Assembly: GCF_029892565.1 (NCBI RefSeq)
Contig: NZ_JARXVH010000010.1
Location: 1-64,000, forward strand
Length of the DNA: 64,000 bases
Reading direction: 5' to 3'
Source of the DNA: Streptomyces pseudovenezuelae
Lineage (GTDB): Bacteria > Actinomycetota > Actinomycetes > Streptomycetales > Streptomycetaceae
The position numbers and the translations under genes are program-made. The notes under the pieces were generated by a model. It searched no databases and was not told the DNA's origin. It saw nothing but the letters and a program-made list of their open reading frames with translations. Below are positions 62,906-64,000 of the stretch, piece by piece (the first letter of the stretch is position 1; each line of letters opens with the position of its first letter).

Positions 62906-62993
62906 TGCCTTTCGCAGGGTGGTACCGGACATTCGGGCGGGGACTGGACCGCCTCGGCGGACGCCGAGACGGCAGACCGGAGCGATCCGGGGT

Positions 62994-63311
62994 TCAGAAG
63001 GCGGCCTTGCCGCGGACCGGCACGTAGTCGGTGTACTCGGACTCCTTGGCCAGCAGTCCGTCTATCTGCGCCACGATGGCCTGGGCGGCCTCGCCGGCGA
63101 AGATCCGGTGGTGGTCCTCCTCGCTGGTCCAGCCCTCGGTGACATGGACGACGTCGGGGTCGGACGCGGAACGGGAGACGAGGTAGACGACGCAGTGTTC
63201 GCTCGCACCGGGGCTGCCCTCGTCCAGGCCGGTCAGCAGCAGCTCGACCAGCCGGTCGCCCATGTGGGGCTTGGCGGTCAGGGTGGCGTTGAAGCCGTAC
63301 TTGGCATTCAT
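62994..63311 (-). CDS. Antibiotic biosynthesis monooxygenase (ABM)-family protein
   Basis: A 105-residue ferredoxin-fold ABM protein (YGFNATLTAKPHMGDRLVELLL; VVYLVSRSASDPDVVHVTEGW). ATG at 63311 follows GAAGGA, which makes it much the better start than the long upstream opening of the frame. Family members include cofactor-free quinone-forming monooxygenases and small redox stress proteins, so the substrate is open. Same strand as the esterase. Confidence 0.86.
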   Translation of the reverse strand: MNAKYGFNATLTAKPHMGDRLVELLLTGLDEGSPGASEHCVVYLVSRSASDPDVVHVTEGWTSEEDHHRIFAGEAAQAIVAQIDGLLAKESEYTDYVPVRGKAAF

Positions 63312-63830
63312 GGATTCCTTCTTCCGTATCGCTGGAGTGAAGTGGCTCCATTCAATGCCCCTGACCTGCTGAAACGTTAGAACGATGCTCGCGAGCACTT
63401 GCACGATCCTCGCGGCTTCGGGAGCAGGATGGCGACGGAGGGCTGCAGTGGGCGCATGCCCCTGGAAGTGTTCCGAACCCTGCTGGACCGGCATGCCCGG
63501 CCCGCCGAACTCCTGCTGAGGGCTGGTCCCGGCGAACTCCCCCGCACCGGCGGAGGCACGCCGTCGGGGAGCGCCGTCAGCGACGCCCCGCCCGCCCTGC
63601 TCGACACCGCAGTCAGCCAGGACGCGGCCCTCCTGCGGAACACCGTGCGCACACCCGTGAGCATCCCGCCCAGAGCGGAACCGGAAAACAGAAGAGGATC
63701 GTGCAAGTAAAGGGGAGAATGATTCTACTATTTCCGCAGGTAAGACCGATTTACTGGGATCAGCAGTTACTCCGCTGAGTAGGAAAATGCCTGCTCGTTG
63801 CGGATCCCACCCCATCGCAAGGATCCCAGC
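63312..63830. other. Non-coding stretch of mixed composition before the SDR gene
   Basis: A 519-bp stretch without a convincing gene. Open frames here have unconvincing composition on both strands. A candidate plus-strand frame from 63399 carries a helix-like start (PLEVFRTLLDRHARPAELLL) followed by low-complexity sequence, which could be a remnant of a regulator. The last ~130 bp are clearly AT-richer and probably contain the SDR promoter. AAGGATCC precedes the ATG at 63831. Confidence 0.45.
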
Positions 63831-64000
63831 ATGAAGACAGTTCTGATCACTGGTGCCTCATCCGGATACGGGCGGGAGACCGCCCTCTACTTCCACTCGC
63901 AGGGGTGGAACGTCATCGCCACGATGCGCACGCCGCGTGCGGGCGTCCTGCCCGAGTCGGACCGGCTGCGCGTCATCGAGCTCGACGTGACCAAGCCCGA
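63831..64000 (+). CDS. SDR-family oxidoreductase (5' part, cut by window end)
   Basis: The first 56 residues of a short-chain dehydrogenase. VLITGASSGYGRETA is the NAD(P)-binding TGxxxGxG motif, and VIELDVTKP the conserved Asp region. The gene continues beyond 64000. ATG is preceded by AAGGA. Divergent from the ABM/esterase genes. Confidence 0.9.
   Translation, partial: MKTVLITGASSGYGRETALYFHSQGWNVIATMRTPRAGVLPESDRLRVIELDVTKP

Noticed and set aside
63399..63710. Small plus-strand gene of 103 codons
   Set aside because: Only the first 30 residues look protein-like and no ribosome-binding site is present; recorded as a possible remnant instead.

Overview
The window looks like chromosomal DNA from a Streptomyces or close relative. 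GC is very high, reading frames are long with strong third-position G/C, and genes are packed with ATGA/GTGA stop-start overlaps. GTG and TTG starts are frequent and one in-frame TTA leucine codon was noticed. The gene content (actinobacterial two-component systems, large modular PKS proteins, sugar ABC transporters lacking their own ATPase) fits this. No rRNA, tRNA, CRISPR array or insertion sequence was recognised. The first ~70 bases are a G-rich tract that looks like a contig edge, and the last gene runs off the right end.

0.1-19.5 kb holds accessory transport and envelope genes. First comes an osmoprotectant-type ABC transporter (two permeases and a CBS-domain ATPase; the binding-protein gene is off the edge). 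Next is a polyprenol-phosphate glycosyltransferase coupled to an ArnT/PMT-like membrane glycosyltransferase. A flavin electron-transfer module follows (ferric-reductase-like flavocytochrome, tandem covalent-FMN protein, ApbE) beside a divergent two-component system. After that come a zinc-insert epimerase, a second two-component system, and a set made of GT2, DUF2064-type transferase, methyltransferase, cytochrome-b/Moco oxidoreductase and membrane proteins.

19.9-35.2 kb is a six-gene, tightly coupled biosynthetic operon. It contains a PUFA-synthase-like pair of megasynthases (NPD-NPD-KS-AT-ACP-KR and KS-AT-DH-PPTase), a discrete ACP, an alpha/beta hydrolase, an MGT-family glycosyltransferase and a methyltransferase with a zinc ribbon and a C-terminal hydrophobic helix. 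Together these look able to build, reduce, glycosylate and methylate a fatty chain, i.e. an undetermined glycolipid or glycosylated polyene.

35.2-51.7 kb is a glycan-catabolic locus. It encodes a SIS-domain sugar-phosphate enzyme, an RpiR regulator, a GH38 alpha-mannosidase, a SurA/PpiC-like protein, a sugar-binding lipoprotein with two permeases, a GH3 glycosidase, a BadF-type kinase, a GH5-like hydrolase and a NagZ-like GH3. A 13-bp palindromic motif related to GGTTSATTGAACC recurs in front of most of its transcription units and is proposed as the RpiR operator. The GH5-like gene appears to start with ATT.

52-64 kb holds a YbhN/LPG-synthase-type membrane protein, a two-gene unit with an M64 metallopeptidase carrying a seven-repeat propeller lectin and a TTA codon, and a single polypeptide joining an ECF sigma factor, a zinc anti-sigma-like motif, a transmembrane helix and a GH128-like domain. 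The last is divergent from a thaumatin-like protein. An L,D-transpeptidase, a WYL regulator with a divergent VOC protein, an esterase, an ABM-family monooxygenase and the start of an SDR oxidoreductase complete the window.
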